Source of the DNA: Candidatus Electryonea clarkiae
GTDB taxonomy: Bacteria > Electryoneota > Electryoneia > Electryoneales > Electryoneaceae
Assembly: GCA_030765455.1 (NCBI GenBank)
Contig: JAVCCM010000085.1
Span: 55,742 to 119,741 of the forward strand
Reading direction: 5' to 3'
Length of the DNA: 64,000 bases
How positions within the stretch are numbered: position 1 is the stretch's first letter; each line of letters begins with the position of its first letter. The position numbers and the translations under genes are program-made. This document shows, piece by piece, positions 7,978 to 17,114 of this stretch. The notes below the pieces were generated by a model. That model ran no database searches. It had not been told where the DNA came from and saw nothing but the letters and a program-made list of their open reading frames with translations.

Positions 7978-8556
7978 TTATTTAAATTGTAAAATTTTGA
8001 AACCAACTAATAATTCCAATGAATTACCATGTAGTCCTGCTCCTGCTCCGAATTCCATATGTTCCAAAGAATAAGTTATTTTACCTACAACTCCAAAATA
8101 GTCGTTTAAATGTAACAAATAACCCCCGCCGATTTTTGTTTCTTTGGTATCAAACGTCTCATTATCCAACCCAACTGTTTCGTCATTAAGGGTTAATGAG
8201 TTAATTCCATAACTAAGCTCAAGAAACGGTGTGCCATTTTTCATTGGGAAATAATAATTTGCTCGGGGACCGATTAATTGCTCTTCAGACTTATAGTCAC
8301 CGTAAGTTAATGAATTATAGTCAAGAAACAAGCCGATAGATAATTTGTCTATAAAGAAATACCCAATATCTGGGTTAAGGGAAACAATCATCTGCTTGTC
8401 TTCGCCATAAATTCCATCATCATCGCTGCCGCTTGATTTTAGTGAAAACGATCCCCCAAGCCCCATATCAAAAGATCCCTTCATCAGAACATCCTTGGCA
8501 AATGCGAAGGAAACTATAAAAAGCAGCATCAGACTAACCGCAATCATTTTTTGCAT
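7978..8556 (-). CDS. Small outer-membrane beta-barrel protein
   Basis: A 192-residue protein. A signal peptide (MQKMIAVSLMLLFIVSFAFA) is followed by about eight amphipathic strands: FDMGLGGSFSL, DIGYFFIDKLSIGLFLDY, RANYYFPM, PFLELSYGINSLTL, KIGGGYLLHLND, FGVVGKITYSLEHM and LELLVGFKILQF. This is the pattern of the OmpW/OmpX-like eight-stranded outer-membrane barrel family. The penultimate Phe with the LLVGFKILQFK strand resembles a barrel-assembly signal. GAGGAG precedes the start by about 10 bases. Ligand or partner unknown. Confidence 0.65.
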   Translation of the reverse strand: MQKMIAVSLMLLFIVSFAFAKDVLMKGSFDMGLGGSFSLKSSGSDDDGIYGEDKQMIVSLNPDIGYFFIDKLSIGLFLDYNSLTYGDYKSEEQLIGPRANYYFPMKNGTPFLELSYGINSLTLNDETVGLDNETFDTKETKIGGGYLLHLNDYFGVVGKITYSLEHMEFGAGAGLHGNSLELLVGFKILQFK

Positions 8557-8873
8557 GGTTTCTCACTCCTCTTTTTTTTACAATTATCAATTAATGGATT
8601 TATCTGTAATAGAAATCCTCCGTGCATAATCCAACTGAACACGGAATTATCATATCCAGAAATCACTCGTAAAATATAACATTTATTTTAAGGTATAAAA
8701 GCCTAATCTTCCCTTTTGAGTAAAAAGATTTTATCTCCGGAGTCAAAAGATAAAGAATTTGAGTTTTACGGTGGGTAGTCATGTATGCATGCAAACATGA
8801 TTGATTCTACTCAAATTGTAATAACCAGAATCTTACCATTGCCGAAACAGGATTGTAAGAGTAACTTTCCGCA
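8557..8873. other. 317-bp intergenic region, divergent promoters expected
   Basis: It lies between the diverging barrel gene and glnE, so it should carry promoters for both. No convincing -35/-10 pair or RNA structure was found. A short near-palindrome CATGTATGCATGCAAACATG occurs around 8780-8800. Confidence 0.3.
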
Positions 8874-11558
8874 GTGGAACTGAGCCTGAAAAATATATTA
8901 GAACAGAAAATTGACGATCTGATTTCGGATTATCCGGAACCAGGGATTTTACGTACCAGGATCGAGCGGCTTGGGAAAGTTATACCGGCTGTAAATAAGA
9001 TTCTTGACCGGGGAACTGACTCGGAACAGTCTATATTATCGGCTCTGCTTACTCTTGGTGAAGCGCCGGTTGACGAGGCTGTTCGTTATCCGCATCTCGC
9101 ATCCATGTTTTTCATATCCGGCTGGATTGAAACACCGTTTGCAAATAACCCTGCCCCCAGGACAGATTTAGCACGATTCAAACGACATGCCTGGCTTAAA
9201 ATCCTGCTCCGTGACCGTTGCGGGCTTGCTCCACTTGAAGAAACACTCTCCGACCTGACATTATTGGCAGATAATGTGACATCAGCCGCACTCGAAATCG
9301 CAGCGCCTTCAAATCCGGGAATTGCGCTCTGGGCGATGGGGAAGTGGGGAGGAGGGGAATTAAATGTTTCCAGCGACGTCGATCCTGTTTTTTTTAGGGA
9401 AGAATCCCTCACCTCAGAAGAAGCGGACAGGATAATCCGTGAGTGGTTATTACTTTTGATGCCCCAGGGTGAACCGGAAATTTATCCCGTTGATTTACGT
9501 CTCCGTCCCGAGGGAGTGTCAGGTCCCCTGGCAATCAGTTACAAAGCTGCAGAAAAGTACTTCTTCCAACGTGCAGCGCCCTGGGAACGAATCGCCTATC
9601 TGCGGGCAAGACGAGTGACCGGTGCTGAACCGGATTGGTTTTCTGAAATGTTAGATGCGTTCCTGTTTTCATCAAGCGCCAATCCACGCAAACGTATCAA
9701 TGAAGTGGCTCAGATGCTGGGCAGCATCCGCAAGGGAGCAAAACCTCGTGATATTAAAAGAGATCGAGGCGGAATCCGGGACGTGGAGTTCCTTGTCGCC
9801 TCTATTCAACTGAGTTCAGGGTATGAACTGAAGGATTTGAGAAGTGGAACCGTACTCGATATGCTGAAAATAATCGGTAATGAAGGCATTATTAAACAAG
9901 ACGATATCGAGTCATTAGAGAAGGGTTACAGGTTCCTCCGCAAAGTGGAAAACATCTTGCAGGCAGAAAATGATAGGGCAGATTTTCTTGTCCCGGCACC
10001 GGCTAATAATCGTCATGGTCAATTAGCGTGGAAGATGGGAATGAAGCATGATGAGTTTGAGAGAAATTTTATAAACATACGTGAAAAGATAGCAGGAATA
10101 GTAGATAAAGAATTTGGAGGTGATCCGGTACAGATTTCAGTTTCACAGCAGTTTATTGATCCTCAAATGGATGAAATTATATCTGCAGAGGCAAAGAATG
10201 GAGCGCAGACATCCTGGCTCTCAAATACCAGAATCCAAGCAGTTATTCGAAGACTTTCCGGTAAATGGGGATCTGCGATCAACTTGATAGACACAAGTGA
10301 GATCAACGCATTACCGGATTTTGTGATAGAAGAAGTATTTGGTCGTCTCGAAAGTGCAGTGGCATCTTATGGTGGTCCGGCTACATGGCTGTCGGTTTTT
10401 CGTGATGATCCATCAGCGCTCAAGGCTGCGACACGGATTCTGATATACGGAAAACGACTGTGCAGCGAAGCAATGAACAGACCATATCTCTGGGAAAAGA
10501 TCGGATTGAATACGGATTCTGATCCGGCACCTGAAAGCGAAAACAGTGATATCCTCAATAACTGGCTTGGCGACCGTCTTTTTTATCTCGGATCTAATTT
10601 TATAAGCGGTTCAATAGATACTGAAGAGTTTGCAATGAAATGGTGCGATGGAATTGATAAAGTGATCGTTCTGCTCTCTCAATCATTTTCTATTGATCCC
10701 TCGAAAGAGAGTATTGGAGTAAAAGCAGACAAAAATGAGAATTTACCGGGAATTGCGGTGATAGCTTTGGGGAAATGGGGTGGAAGGGAAGTGATTCCTG
10801 ATGCTGATCTCGATTTTCTATTTATTACAGAAGATACAGATGCTGGAACTCTTTCTAAGCTGCAAAGTATTGGAACCCGATGGATGCAGAAAGCATCATT
10901 GAACGGAAGATTACTTCTGGATGCCAGGCTCCGCCCCGAAGGTTCGGGAGCGCCGTTGGTGATTACTTTAAAACGGCTTGAGGAGTATCTGACGAGTCGG
11001 GCGCAGGCGTGGGAAAAAATTGCATTGGCGAGAGCGAGAGTGATCAGAGGTGACACAGGAATCGGATATAAAGCGTTAAAAATCATTCGAGCTTTTACAA
11101 CTGTACCACCTGGACTATCCGAATGGAAAATAATTCATAACGCAAGAAAACGTGCTGCCGAAAAATCTCGAACAAGACCCTCAATAATCGGTATCAAGAA
11201 GGCTCGGGGTGGTATGATGGATTACGAGTTTGCAGCGACATTTGCAGGCTGGAAACTCGGAATTGGTGATGACAACTGGTGGAATAAATCATTGGCAGAG
11301 CGTATGAGGATACTCGAACGGGCGATTGAAGGTTCGGATTGGAGGGATGCCCGCGATTTTTATCTGACTTTGCGTAAATGGGAAATCCTGCAATTATTAG
11401 CCGGTGAAAGACGACAGGGCAAGCTGGTGATTACAGGTGAGGGAGCTGAAAAAACGGAATTCTATCTTGCAAAACAAATTGGAAAAATCAGGGAAGAGTG
11501 GAAATCAATATCAACAAAAGCAATTAACTTGTACAAGGAATACTATGGTTCAGAATGA
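8874..11558 (+). CDS. glnE: Glutamine synthetase adenylyltransferase/deadenylase GlnE
   Basis: An 894-residue protein starting at GTG. It has the duplicated nucleotidyltransferase plan of GlnE, which adds and removes AMP on glutamine synthetase in response to nitrogen status. The first catalytic site is GKWGGGELNVSSDVDPVFF (about residues 155-173), the deadenylylation half; the second is LGKWGGREVIPDADLDFLF (about 628-650), the adenylylation half. RLRPEG and ERIAYLRAR-type motifs follow each half. The length is slightly short of the usual 940-1000. Site one reads D-V-D-P where D-x-D-L is usual; both metal-binding Asp are kept. No glnA, glnB or glnD is visible in the window. No strong ribosome site precedes the GTG, so the exact start is less sure than the identity. 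Confidence 0.88.
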   Translation: MELSLKNILEQKIDDLISDYPEPGILRTRIERLGKVIPAVNKILDRGTDSEQSILSALLTLGEAPVDEAVRYPHLASMFFISGWIETPFANNPAPRTDLARFKRHAWLKILLRDRCGLAPLEETLSDLTLLADNVTSAALEIAAPSNPGIALWAMGKWGGGELNVSSDVDPVFFREESLTSEEADRIIREWLLLLMPQGEPEIYPVDLRLRPEGVSGPLAISYKAAEKYFFQRAAPWERIAYLRARRVTGAEPDWFSEMLDAFLFSSSANPRKRINEVAQMLGSIRKGAKPRDIKRDRGGIRDVEFLVASIQLSSGYELKDLRSGTVLDMLKIIGNEGIIKQDDIESLEKGYRFLRKVENILQAENDRADFLVPAPANNRHGQLAWKMGMKHDEFERNFINIREKIAGIVDKEFGGDPVQISVSQQFIDPQMDEIISAEAKNGAQTSWLSNTRIQAVIRRLSGKWGSAINLIDTSEINALPDFVIEEVFGRLESAVASYGGPATWLSVFRDDPSALKAATRILIYGKRLCSEAMNRPYLWEKIGLNTDSDPAPESENSDILNNWLGDRLFYLGSNFISGSIDTEEFAMKWCDGIDKVIVLLSQSFSIDPSKESIGVKADKNENLPGIAVIALGKWGGREVIPDADLDFLFITEDTDAGTLSKLQSIGTRWMQKASLNGRLLLDARLRPEGSGAPLVITLKRLEEYLTSRAQAWEKIALARARVIRGDTGIGYKALKIIRAFTTVPPGLSEWKIIHNARKRAAEKSRTRPSIIGIKKARGGMMDYEFAATFAGWKLGIGDDNWWNKSLAERMRILERAIEGSDWRDARDFYLTLRKWEILQLLAGERRQGKLVITGEGAEKTEFYLAKQIGKIREEWKSISTKAINLYKEYYGSE

Positions 11559-11646
11559 CTAATATCCAATAGTTTAGGAAAGAACTTAACAGTTACAGTC
11601 ATTATATAATCAAGATGTAAACAGTTTAGTAAGAGGTAAGACTCGA

Positions 11647-12186
11647 ATGAAGATTGGATTTATTGATTTAAACGGGGATTACTCAACGTATGTTACTCGT
11701 CTGCTTTCTGCGATATTGAAGCGTGAGAATCATGATGTATCATTAATATTCATGCTTCCACGACCCGATCCTGACGGGCGAGAAACTGAACAGTTAAGCG
11801 CAGTGCTTGATGATGTTGACCTGGTAATGATATCAGTTTTCAGTCCTATTGTTTACAGAGCTCGACAGGTAACAGAGTTTGTTCACAGGAAATATCCTGG
11901 GTTGAAAGTGATCTGGGGTGGCGCTCATTGTATCGCAGCGCCTGAGAAAAGCCTTGATTTTGCTGATGGTGTCTGCTATTCAGAAGGCGATCAAGCAATC
12001 GTGGAACTTGTAAAATGTATGGAGGCTGGCGAGGATTATCATAATATCCGAAATATGGCATTTCGTGTTAATGATACAATTCAAGTTAATGAACTATTTC
12101 CACCTTTGACGATCTTGACAGCCTTCCTAACGCTGACTTCAGCCTTGAAAATCAGTTTCTTCTTGATGGAAAACTACTTCCTTTAA
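11647..12186 (+). CDS. B12-binding radical SAM protein, N-terminal part (frameshifted)
   Basis: A frame starting MKIGFIDLNGDYSTYVTRLL after a GAGG ribosome site. It encodes a cobalamin-binding-like Rossmann domain (VDLVMISVFSPIVYRARQ, KVIWGGAHCIAAPEKSL, GVCYSEGDQAIVEL) typical of the N-terminus of B12-binding radical SAM enzymes. True homology runs to about residue 152 (NELFPP); beyond that the frame is spurious. Reading one phase earlier from the TTT at 12105-12107 gives FDDLDSLPNADFSLENQ, joining the next frame. One missing T in CCACCTTTGAC explains the break, either as a real mutation or as a read error. The repaired protein would be about 483 residues. Confidence 0.75.
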   Translation: MKIGFIDLNGDYSTYVTRLLSAILKRENHDVSLIFMLPRPDPDGRETEQLSAVLDDVDLVMISVFSPIVYRARQVTEFVHRKYPGLKVIWGGAHCIAAPEKSLDFADGVCYSEGDQAIVELVKCMEAGEDYHNIRNMAFRVNDTIQVNELFPPLTILTAFLTLTSALKISFFLMENYFL

Positions 12187-12197
12187 CATCTGAAAAT

Positions 12198-13097
12198 TTG
12201 ATAATAAATGCTTGTGTTCCAAATACAACTCTATCGTTATTCAGAGCATTGTGGATGCGAGGATGTCCTCACAGATGTACCTATTGTAACAATGTTCGCT
12301 TAATTTCAATGTTCGGGAATAACCATATCCGTTTCAAAGGAGTTGACAAATCAATTGAAGAGATTGAGCAGGCTCTTGCTTTACATCCTTATAACGGAGT
12401 ATGGATTTCTGATGACGACTTTTTCCTCCGGTCGAAGAGTGTAATTGAAGACTATGTAGAAAAATACAAGAGTAGAATAGGTCTTCCTCTTGGAATGCAA
12501 GTAAGCGCAAATAACTATACCAATGAAAAGTTGGAAATCCTGATGGATGCTGGTTTGATAGGTATCATGCTGGGTGTCCAGTCAAGAAGTCAAAGGATCA
12601 TGAATGAGGTATTTGATCGAAAAGTGAGTGTAGCCAGGGCTCGCAAAGTTGTTAATGAGATAAAAGCTTATCAAAACGGCGATGATTTACGTTTGATCCT
12701 GGATTTTATTATTGATAATCCTTATGAAAATGAGAATGATATTATTCAAACCTATAAATTCATTTGTGATTTACCTGACAAACCGACGGTTATCAAAATG
12801 TTTTCCCTTGCCTTCTATCCTGGAACACCACTATATGACAAAGCCGTTAAGGATGGATATATCACTCCTTTCAACGAAGAGTCTTTAAGGTATTTTTTCA
12901 GAAATACCTTAACTTTCCAGCGGAACTATGTTACTTTCTTACTCTTGGTAATAAAATATCTGCACCGAAAGGGGTTACGGTCAAAGATACCGGCTTTCAT
13001 TTTAGATCTTCTTGTAAGTCGTCCGGTAATATTTGTAATGCGCATATTTCCCAAATCACTCTGGGTATATCTCAGCCATTTCCGAAGAGGTGCATGA
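12198..13097 (+). CDS. B12-binding radical SAM protein, C-terminal part with radical SAM core
   Basis: This frame is open back to 12105 and has no ribosome site at its first possible TTG start (12198), so it is the continuation of the previous frame and not a separate gene. It holds the radical SAM cluster motif CxxxCxxC in RGCPHRCTYCNN, which ligates the 4Fe-4S cluster used to cleave S-adenosylmethionine, and later SAM-barrel elements (GVWISDDDFFL, GIMLGVQSRSQRIMNE, LILDFIIDNPYEN). Enzymes with this architecture perform methylations or carbon-skeleton chemistry on lipids, cofactors or natural products. The substrate cannot be inferred; no biosynthetic neighbours are present. Confidence 0.78.
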   Translation: MIINACVPNTTLSLFRALWMRGCPHRCTYCNNVRLISMFGNNHIRFKGVDKSIEEIEQALALHPYNGVWISDDDFFLRSKSVIEDYVEKYKSRIGLPLGMQVSANNYTNEKLEILMDAGLIGIMLGVQSRSQRIMNEVFDRKVSVARARKVVNEIKAYQNGDDLRLILDFIIDNPYENENDIIQTYKFICDLPDKPTVIKMFSLAFYPGTPLYDKAVKDGYITPFNEESLRYFFRNTLTFQRNYVTFLLLVIKYLHRKGLRSKIPAFILDLLVSRPVIFVMRIFPKSLWVYLSHFRRGA

Positions 13098-13197
13098 CTT
13101 AAATTTGGGCTGACTATCAATTGACTTCCATTTCAGAATAAATATTTCATTATCTGTAATACCTCAATTGTTGGTTGGAAACATTTGCTCAAATAGG

Positions 13198-13569
13198 TCA
13201 GTTACCAATTGGATTTACCTCGCTTCCTTCAACCATTAATATGGTCGTACACTGGGGCGCTCTAGTCCGGTGATTTACTCCCTTTGGTACTGTAAAACCC
13301 TGCTGTGGAGTAAGCTCCACTGTTCGATATTCAAGGTCGATGAGAAGCAATCCTTCGATGACATAAAAGAATTCATCTTCCTCATCGTGTTTATGCCAGT
13401 GGAATTCTCCGTGAAGTTTTCCGAGCCTCACCACACAATCATTTACCCGGCACAATGACTGGTTGAACCACTCCTCCCTGCAGGATTCAATTATCCCGGG
13501 GATATCAATTATCTCTAAAGAATTATATCTTATATCGGTATTGATAAAATATTCCTGTTCAGAGTTCAT
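13198..13569 (-). CDS. Cupin-domain protein
   Basis: A 123-residue single-domain cupin. Motif 1 is GEFHWHKHDEEDEFFYVIEG with the metal-binding His and Glu residues, and motif 2 is GFTVPKGVNHRTRAP with the third His. Such proteins bind a metal in a small beta barrel and act as isomerases, dioxygenases or small-molecule sensors. GGAG lies 10 bases before the ATG. It faces the radical SAM gene tail to tail, so there is no operon to hint at its job. Confidence 0.82.
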   Translation of the reverse strand: MNSEQEYFINTDIRYNSLEIIDIPGIIESCREEWFNQSLCRVNDCVVRLGKLHGEFHWHKHDEEDEFFYVIEGLLLIDLEYRTVELTPQQGFTVPKGVNHRTRAPQCTTILMVEGSEVNPIGN

Positions 13570-13753
13570 TTTGTTGCGTCTCCAATGTTAATGTTTAACA
13601 TCTAAATCCCGGAACTTATCTCCGTGATGCTAATGAAACCTAAGTTATATATTACTGCAGGAAAGTTCAATTATCGATACAGATAAATCCAGAAGTTCAT
13701 AAAGATGAGAACGTTTTACAGTCTCTACTGTATTAATCAAACCGAAAGAGTGA

Positions 13754-13782
13754 TTGCATCGAAGATATGTATAATATATAAT
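13754..13782 (+). promoter_or_regulatory. Candidate sigma70-type promoter for the yicC-gmk-rpoZ-coaBC operon
   Basis: TATAAT at 13777-13782, a 17-base spacer and a weak -35 box TTGCAT at 13754-13759. It ends 22 bases before the preferred yicC start (13805). A second TATAAT is at 13770-13775. Confidence 0.4.
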
Positions 13783-13804
13783 GCTTTGTTCAAAAGGAAA
13801 TAAT

Positions 13805-14683
13805 ATGATTTATAGCCAGACTGGGTTCGGGTGTGCTGAAGTAAATGATGATGATTTGCGATTTGAAGTCGAAATCCGCTCGGTCAATAATAGATTTCTT
13901 GATATTAATATTCGTCTCCCCAGGAGCTTATACGCTTACGAGAACGATTTTCGTAAACGTGTCAAAGCGAAGCTGGAGCGAGGCAAGGTATTGGTTCACA
14001 TAGCGGAAGCAAAGGATAATTTGCGCAAAGCTATGTTCAAGTTTGATGATGATGCAGTAAAATCATTGGTCGAGCGAATACGAAATGCGGGTAAAGCTGC
14101 AGGATTGCGTGACGACCTTGGATTGTCTGATTTAATAAGTATTTCTGAATGGCTTGAGCCGGTAGAGGGAGAACTGCTTGCTGAGAAACGGCGAGCACTC
14201 GCTTTAGATGGACTTGATAAGGCGCTCGATGCATTCGTGAATATGAGTATGAAGGAAGGAGAGAACCTGGCATCTGATCTTGGTGACCGGGTGCACCTGA
14301 TATCAAAACGTGTGGAAGATATCAGCCTGAAATCTGATGAAAATCGTCTAACATTACTCGAACAACTCAAAGAGCGGATAGAACGTTATATATCTAACAA
14401 TTCAATCGAAGACAATCGGCTCGAGCATGAGGTCGCTATCCTGGTGGATAAGCTGGACATTACCGAGGAAGTTGTCCGGATGCGAAGCCATAACCAGTTG
14501 TTTCTTGAATCGCTGAAGAAGGGCGGAGCAGTTGGTAAAAGATTGAATTTTATCATTCAGGAAATGGGTCGTGAAGTCAATACGATGGGATCAAAGGCAG
14601 CAGCGCCTGAGATTACCGCATGGGTGGTAGAGATTAAGGAAGAACTTGAAAAAATGCGTGAACAGGTACAAAACGTTGTCTGA
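13805..14683 (+). CDS. yicC: YicC/YloC-family endoribonuclease
   Basis: A 292-residue protein from the ATG at 13805 (MIYSQTGFG), which has AAAGGA 9 bases upstream; an in-frame ATG at 13781 overlaps the likely -10 box and is rejected. The N-terminus (SQTGFG, EIRSVNNRFLDINIRLP) and C-terminus (KRLNFIIQEMGREVNTMGSKA) are hallmark YicC segments. The E. coli member is an endoribonuclease affecting RNA turnover. It is followed by gmk, rpoZ and coaBC, the same order as yloC-gmk-rpoZ-coaBC in Firmicutes, which supports the call. Confidence 0.92.
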   Translation: MIYSQTGFGCAEVNDDDLRFEVEIRSVNNRFLDINIRLPRSLYAYENDFRKRVKAKLERGKVLVHIAEAKDNLRKAMFKFDDDAVKSLVERIRNAGKAAGLRDDLGLSDLISISEWLEPVEGELLAEKRRALALDGLDKALDAFVNMSMKEGENLASDLGDRVHLISKRVEDISLKSDENRLTLLEQLKERIERYISNNSIEDNRLEHEVAILVDKLDITEEVVRMRSHNQLFLESLKKGGAVGKRLNFIIQEMGREVNTMGSKAAAPEITAWVVEIKEELEKMREQVQNVV

Positions 14684-14698
14684 AAAAAACGATTCGGA

Positions 14699-15295
14699 AT
14701 GAATAGTAAAACCAGAAAACCAAATCATGATGTATTAATTGTTTTTTCTGCACCTTCGGGAAGTGGTAAAACAACAATAATTAATAAAGTCTTCTCAGAA
14801 ATGGACGGTTTGGTTTATTCGGTGTCTTCCACCACAAGACCGAAGCGTGCAAATGAAACCGATGACGTGGAATATGAGTTTTTAACCCATGAGCAGTTCA
14901 TGGAAGCGGTAGATGAAGGAGATTTTATCGAATATGAGGGTGTCCACGGTTATCAGTATGGGACACGAAAATCTAAAATTAAGAAAGAATTAGAGCGAGG
15001 CGACAAACTTATATTCGATATAGATGTTTTAGGCGCTTTGTCCATTAAAAAGCTCTTTCCGGCTGCGTTACTGATTTACATAGACGTACCCTCTTTAGAT
15101 GTTTTACGTGAAAGACTACTATCACGTGGCAGCGAAAATGAAAAAGCTATTGAAAAGAGGATGAAGCGATATTCTTTTGAAAAATCCAAGGCGAGTGAAT
15201 TTGACCGGATAGTATTAAATGACGATCTGGAGCAAGCTACCAGGGAAGTTATTATTATAATTCGGAATTATATAGAAAACGAGATAGACAGGTAA
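14699..15295 (+). CDS. gmk: Guanylate kinase
   Basis: A 198-residue protein, normal length for the family. It phosphorylates GMP to GDP using ATP. The P-loop is SAPSGSGKTT (about residues 18-27), and the GMP-binding region follows (SSTTRPKRANETDDVEYEFL, then GDFIEYEGVHGYQYGT). LIFDIDVLGALSIK corresponds to the usual Walker-B-like segment. It starts 15 bases after yicC and 11 bases before rpoZ, clearly one operon. Confidence 0.96.
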   Translation: MNSKTRKPNHDVLIVFSAPSGSGKTTIINKVFSEMDGLVYSVSSTTRPKRANETDDVEYEFLTHEQFMEAVDEGDFIEYEGVHGYQYGTRKSKIKKELERGDKLIFDIDVLGALSIKKLFPAALLIYIDVPSLDVLRERLLSRGSENEKAIEKRMKRYSFEKSKASEFDRIVLNDDLEQATREVIIIIRNYIENEIDR

Positions 15296-15306
15296 AGGAG
15301 GACAAT

Positions 15307-15720
15307 ATGGGTCACGAGATGTTCCTGGCAGAGGACTATATAGAAAAAACGAGAAATATTTATGAAGCTGTAATGATCATTGCCAAAAGATCGCGCCAGA
15401 TTGGTGAAAGCCAGCGAAAGGAAATGGACGATTATCTTAGCCAATTGGAAATGTTTGAGAAATTTGAGCAGGGTGAAGATGATGGTATGATTGAAGATAC
15501 TCCAATCCAGCATGAGCCGGTACTGCAATTTGAGAAGCCCACGATTCTTGCTTTGCGTGAGATGATAGGCGATAAAATTGATGTTGAAAAAGAAGGCGAT
15601 GATTGGTATGATTCAGATGAGGAGTCGGATGACATCAGCAAAAGCACGGAATCCTTCTCTGGGAAGTTGAATCTGCTTGGTGATGTTGAAGAACCCGGCG
15701 GGGGTGATGAGGGAGCCTGA
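15307..15720 (+). CDS. rpoZ: RNA polymerase omega subunit (RpoZ)
   Basis: A 137-residue protein with the omega signatures NIYEAVMIIAKRSRQIGE and KPTILALREMIGDKI, the two segments that wrap the beta-prime C-terminus and help RNA polymerase assembly. It has an excellent ribosome site (AAAGGAGG). Compared with typical omega proteins (70-90 residues) it carries an acidic insert between the two signatures and an acidic C-terminal tail (DDWYDSDEESDD). Its place between gmk and coaBC is conserved across phyla. Confidence 0.88.
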   Translation: MGHEMFLAEDYIEKTRNIYEAVMIIAKRSRQIGESQRKEMDDYLSQLEMFEKFEQGEDDGMIEDTPIQHEPVLQFEKPTILALREMIGDKIDVEKEGDDWYDSDEESDDISKSTESFSGKLNLLGDVEEPGGGDEGA

Positions 15721-16933
15721 ACGACAGGATTCATCACAAGATCTAATTAATAGAAAAATTCTTGTCGCTGTCTGTGGTGGAATTGCAGCGTATAAAGTCG
15801 TCGAATTAGTACGAAGAATCCTGAAAAATGGGTCGGAAGTACGTGTTATGATGACTCAATCTGCAACAGAATTCATAGGTCCTGCAACCTTTGCGGCTAT
15901 CACGGGGCATAAGGTCGGGATCAGGATGTTCGATGATGATGGCGCTGCAAGTACTATACACCTGGATATGTCACATTGGGCTGATATGATAATTATTGCT
16001 CCAGCTACTGCTAATATTATAGCTAAGATGGCTTCCGGAATTGCTGACGACTTAGTCAGCACCTCGCTTTTAGCTGCAAAATGTCCCGTTTTGATTGCAC
16101 CGGCGATGAATGATTCCATGTATCAACATCCGGCAACGCAAGCCAATCTCGAAACGCTTAAATCCCGGGGTAATATTTTTGTCGGACCTGAATATGGGGA
16201 AATGGCGTCTCCTGATGAAAAGCCCGGGCTCGGCAGGATGAGTGAACCGGATAAAATTGAGAATTCTGTATTACAAATATTGAAACCCAATAGCTTGTTG
16301 GCTGGGAAGAAGGTAGTAATAACCTCTGGCAGAACAGAAGAAGCCCTGGATCCAGTTCGAGTATTGACCAATAGAAGCAGTGGCAGAATGGGAGTTGCAT
16401 TAGCTGAAATTGCTTTGGAATACGGCGCTGAAGTAGTTATGGTTAATGGAAAAATGGATTTGCCACCACCTCCCGGAGTTAGTGTTCGAAAAGTTTTGAC
16501 CGCTGATGAGATGCTTGAAGCCTGTAAAAAAGAGATTCCATCTGCCGATATTGTTTTTTACTCCGCCGCGGTCGCTGATTGGAAACCTAAATATAAAAGC
16601 AACAAGAAAATAAAACGTGAAGATGATGCTTCACCGGTTGTCGAACTGGAAAAAAATCCGGATATCTCAGCAATAACTTCTTCATTAGGAGATGGAATCA
16701 AAATTGGTTTTGCCCTGGAAGAGACCAATGATATTGAGACAGCAACTCAAAAATTAGAACGGAAACAATTAAACGCAATTCTGCTAAACACCTTCAATGC
16801 AATAGGTTCACAACAAAATCGTGTTTCATGGATTGATGGTCAAGGCGAGGTCAAACAAAGCGAAAACATGGATAAAAAGTCGCTTGCCGACTGGATTATG
16901 CAGCGTGTACTGGAACTAATTGACGAAGCGTAG
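15707..16933 (+). CDS. coaBC: Bifunctional phosphopantothenoylcysteine synthetase/decarboxylase CoaBC
   Basis: A 408-residue protein making 4'-phosphopantetheine for coenzyme A. The flavin-dependent CoaC half has GGIAAYK, the catalytic His in TIHLDMSHWADM, and the PAMNDSMYQHP loop with the substrate Asn. The CoaB half has ITSGRTEEALDPVRVLTNRSSG, YSAAVADWKPKY and KIKR. The ATG at 15707 is chosen, with a G-rich site before it; it overlaps rpoZ by 14 bases. Upstream in-frame TTG and ATG codons (15677, 15683) would extend the overlap without a better ribosome site. Confidence 0.94.
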   Translation: MREPERQDSSQDLINRKILVAVCGGIAAYKVVELVRRILKNGSEVRVMMTQSATEFIGPATFAAITGHKVGIRMFDDDGAASTIHLDMSHWADMIIIAPATANIIAKMASGIADDLVSTSLLAAKCPVLIAPAMNDSMYQHPATQANLETLKSRGNIFVGPEYGEMASPDEKPGLGRMSEPDKIENSVLQILKPNSLLAGKKVVITSGRTEEALDPVRVLTNRSSGRMGVALAEIALEYGAEVVMVNGKMDLPPPPGVSVRKVLTADEMLEACKKEIPSADIVFYSAAVADWKPKYKSNKKIKREDDASPVVELEKNPDISAITSSLGDGIKIGFALEETNDIETATQKLERKQLNAILLNTFNAIGSQQNRVSWIDGQGEVKQSENMDKKSLADWIMQRVLELIDEA

Positions 16934-17114
16934 TACTTTGATTATTACTTTCGTGAATGCTTGGCAGAATACAATATACGTTTATTATTCTCATGTAGTA
17001 GATGACAGTATTATCAGTTGTCTTTCTCACATAAAAGCGTAATTGCCCAAGAAATCTCATTCATAGCTTTTGTGTCCTATCACTTTTTTATTCTGGCTTA
17101 TCAACGTTGGATAT

